The position numbers were made by a program, and so were the translations under genes. This document shows positions 39,634-41,393 of a stretch of DNA of 41,393 nucleotides, one piece after another; positions within the stretch are counted from its first letter, which is position 1, and the number at the start of each line of letters is the position of its first letter. Source of the DNA: Clostridiales bacterium. Its GTDB lineage: Bacteria > Bacillota > Clostridia > Oscillospirales > JAAYXM01. The stretch is from NCBI GenBank assembly GCA_012515925.1, contig JAAYXM010000196.1:1-41393 (forward strand). Direction: 5' to 3'. The notes below the pieces were generated by a model. That model worked only from the letters and a program-made list of their open reading frames with translations, was not told the origin of the DNA and searched no databases.

Positions 39634-41393
39634 ATGTCAGGAAATAACCGCGGTGATTATAAAGATATCCAAATCCCGAACATCCGGCGGGGCCCGGGCG
39701 GACCCATGTCGCGCTTTATGCCGTCTTCAAAGCCGAAGAACACTATCGGTACCCTTAAACGGCTCTGGGGCTTTTATATGCGCGAGCTGCCGATGCTTAT
39801 ATTCATACTGTTTCTCGTGCTTGCCTCGACGTTATTGTCTCTCGCCGCTCCCTATCTTATCGGCCTCGCGGTTGACAGCTTCGATATAAAAACCGGCGTT
39901 TTGCACGCAAGCCGGTTTATTAATGTACTGACATTTCTTTTAATCGTATACCTCGCGGGAGCCGCTTTTGAATTCCTGCGCGGGTATCTTATGACGGGCG
40001 TGAGTCAGAAGCTCGTAAAGGGCCTTCGCAAAACGCTGTTTGACAAGCTGCAGAAGCTGCCCCTTACGTTTTTTGACACGAATTCGCACGGGGATATCAT
40101 GAGCCGTATCAGCAACGACATCGACAACATCAGCAGCACGATTGCCCAGACCACCACGCAGTTTATGTCCTCGCTGATTATGATATTGGGCTCGCTTGTC
40201 CTTATGCTTGTTATGAGCCCGGTTTTGACGCTTGCCGCGCTTATTGTCGTCCCGCTCGTGTTCACGCTCAGCAAAACCGTTACGACAAGGACGCGTGAGT
40301 ATTTCCGCGAACAGCAGCGGCTTCTGGGAATCGTAAACGGCAGGATTGAGGAAAACATCACGGGCTCGCGCATAGTAAAGGCTTTCCAGCGCGAGGCCTT
40401 GGAAATCGAGGAGTTTAAGGAAGTAAACGACAATCTGCGCGCCGTATCCGTCAAGGCGCAAATCTGGTCGGGCACGATGATGCCGATGATGAACGTGATT
40501 AACAACATCGGCTTTACGAGCATTACCTGCGTCGGCGCGTTTCTCGCGCTTCGCGGCGCGGCGAGCGCGGGTACTATAACAAGCTTTCTGTCATACTCGC
40601 GTTATTTTTCAAGACCGCTTAACGACATCGCCGCGATGCTCAACGTAATTCAGTCCGCGCTCGCTGGCGCGGAGCGCGTGTTCGAGATACTCGACAGGCC
40701 CGAGGAGCCGGCGGATACGGCGGACGCGAAAGAGCTTATGAGTCTTCGCGGGGATATCGGCTTTAAAAACGTGTATTTTTCGTACACAAAGGACAGCCCG
40801 GTGCTGCACGACGTATCGTTTGACGTGCGCCGCGGCGAGATTGTCGCGCTTGTGGGCCCGACGGGCGCGGGCAAAACCACGATAGTCAACCTGCTTACCC
40901 GCTTTTACGAGTTAGACAGCGGCGCAATACACATCGACGGTACGGATATTACTAAATACACGCGCCGAAGCCTGCGCGGCAATTTCTCGGTGGTTTTGCA
41001 GGATATGACGCTTTTCACCGACACAATCGAGGAAAACATCCGCTACGGCAGGCCGGACGCGACGCGCGAGGAGGTAATAGCGGCCGCGAAGATGGCCTAC
41101 GCTCATTCGTTTATAATCCGCCTCCCCAACGGGTATGACACGGTGGTTTCAAACGACAGCGAAATCCTAAGCGCCGGGCAAAGGCAGCTTCTGGCGATAG
41201 CCCGCGCCGCGCTCTCCGACGCGCAGATACTTATACTGGATGAAGCCACAAGCAACGTGGATACGAGAACCGAGATAAAGATTCAGCAGGCCATGCTGTC
41301 ACTGACGCGCAATAAAACCTGTTTTATAATCGCGCACAGGCTAAGCACAATCCGGGATGCGGACAGGATTTTCGTTATATTCGACGGCAAAAT
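39634..41393 (+). CDS. ABC exporter half-transporter, catalytic subunit (3' end outside window)
   Basis: Partner of the preceding gene, at least 586 residues, open at the window edge. A Pro/Gly-rich N-terminal tail (IQIPNIRRGPGGPMSRFMP) of about 45 residues precedes six membrane helices and the ATPase domain: Walker A GPTGAGKTT, signature LSAGQRQLLAIARA, Walker B ILILDEATSNVD with catalytic Glu, and the switch His in IIAHRLST. The signature has Ala in place of the first Gly of LSGGQ. So its own ATP site is catalytic while its signature faces the partner's degenerate site. Start ATG follows AGGGGGGATATAG. Only the extreme C-terminus is missing. Confidence 0.93.
   Translation, partial: MSGNNRGDYKDIQIPNIRRGPGGPMSRFMPSSKPKNTIGTLKRLWGFYMRELPMLIFILFLVLASTLLSLAAPYLIGLAVDSFDIKTGVLHASRFINVLTFLLIVYLAGAAFEFLRGYLMTGVSQKLVKGLRKTLFDKLQKLPLTFFDTNSHGDIMSRISNDIDNISSTIAQTTTQFMSSLIMILGSLVLMLVMSPVLTLAALIVVPLVFTLSKTVTTRTREYFREQQRLLGIVNGRIEENITGSRIVKAFQREALEIEEFKEVNDNLRAVSVKAQIWSGTMMPMMNVINNIGFTSITCVGAFLALRGAASAGTITSFLSYSRYFSRPLNDIAAMLNVIQSALAGAERVFEILDRPEEPADTADAKELMSLRGDIGFKNVYFSYTKDSPVLHDVSFDVRRGEIVALVGPTGAGKTTIVNLLTRFYELDSGAIHIDGTDITKYTRRSLRGNFSVVLQDMTLFTDTIEENIRYGRPDATREEVIAAAKMAYAHSFIIRLPNGYDTVVSNDSEILSAGQRQLLAIARAALSDAQILILDEATSNVDTRTEIKIQQAMLSLTRNKTCFIIAHRLSTIRDADRIFVIFDGK

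Overview
The window looks like a chromosomal core region of an anaerobic, low-to-mid-GC Gram-positive of class Clostridia from an endospore-forming lineage. The evidence is the yabM/spoVB-mazG-hup-rqcP-yabP-yabQ-divIC-yabR cluster, a glmS ribozyme, a tRNA-Trp T-box, HemZ, an ECF-type importer and a bifunctional Rel. I cannot fix the family or genus. Codon use (many GCG, CGC and GAC codons) is even across the window, and I see no insertion sequence, prophage, CRISPR array, tRNA or rRNA.

Layout. 1-878: 3' part of a LacI-type regulator. 879-1556: a gene-free stretch with a terminator and a cluster of DnaA-box-like sites, where the two flanking genes converge. 1557-16016 (minus): 13 tightly packed genes that read as one long transcription unit from a good sigma-A promoter at 16057-16085. 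In order of transcription they are a calcium-repeat lipoprotein, an OmpR-type response regulator, its histidine kinase, DUF1385, prmC, recA, recX, rimO, pgsA, cysS, polA, rimI and tsaD. 16149-18280 (plus): divergent promoter, glmS ribozyme and glmS. 18464-23239 (minus): the yab/spoVB cluster, with two sigma-E-like promoters read directly from sequence, in front of yabP and spoVB.

23339-25914 (minus): a small operon of a zinc-ribbon protein, purine nucleoside phosphorylase and MTA/SAH deaminase, probably a purine and methylthioadenosine salvage unit. 26219-31519 (minus): uridine-kinase-like protein, HemZ, metallo-beta-lactamase-fold hydrolase and Rel. 31792-34978 (minus): ECF transporter T, A-A and S genes behind a promoter that overlaps a perfect inverted repeat. 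35103-36812 (minus): a stand-alone TrpB2-type tryptophan synthase beta chain behind a Trp T-box and a consensus promoter. 37030 to the end (plus): YihY-family membrane protein and a heterodimeric ABC exporter whose second gene runs off the window.

Most of the window is ordinary housekeeping. The parts most worth a second look are: the DnaA-box cluster; the deaminase-phosphorylase pair, whose phosphorylase has Cys where His normally contacts the nucleoside 5'-OH; the sigma-E-like promoters; the Trp-T-box-controlled orphan TrpB2; the palindrome over the ECF promoter; and a composite intergenic repeat present at least twice. I found no clear candidate for an entirely new system.
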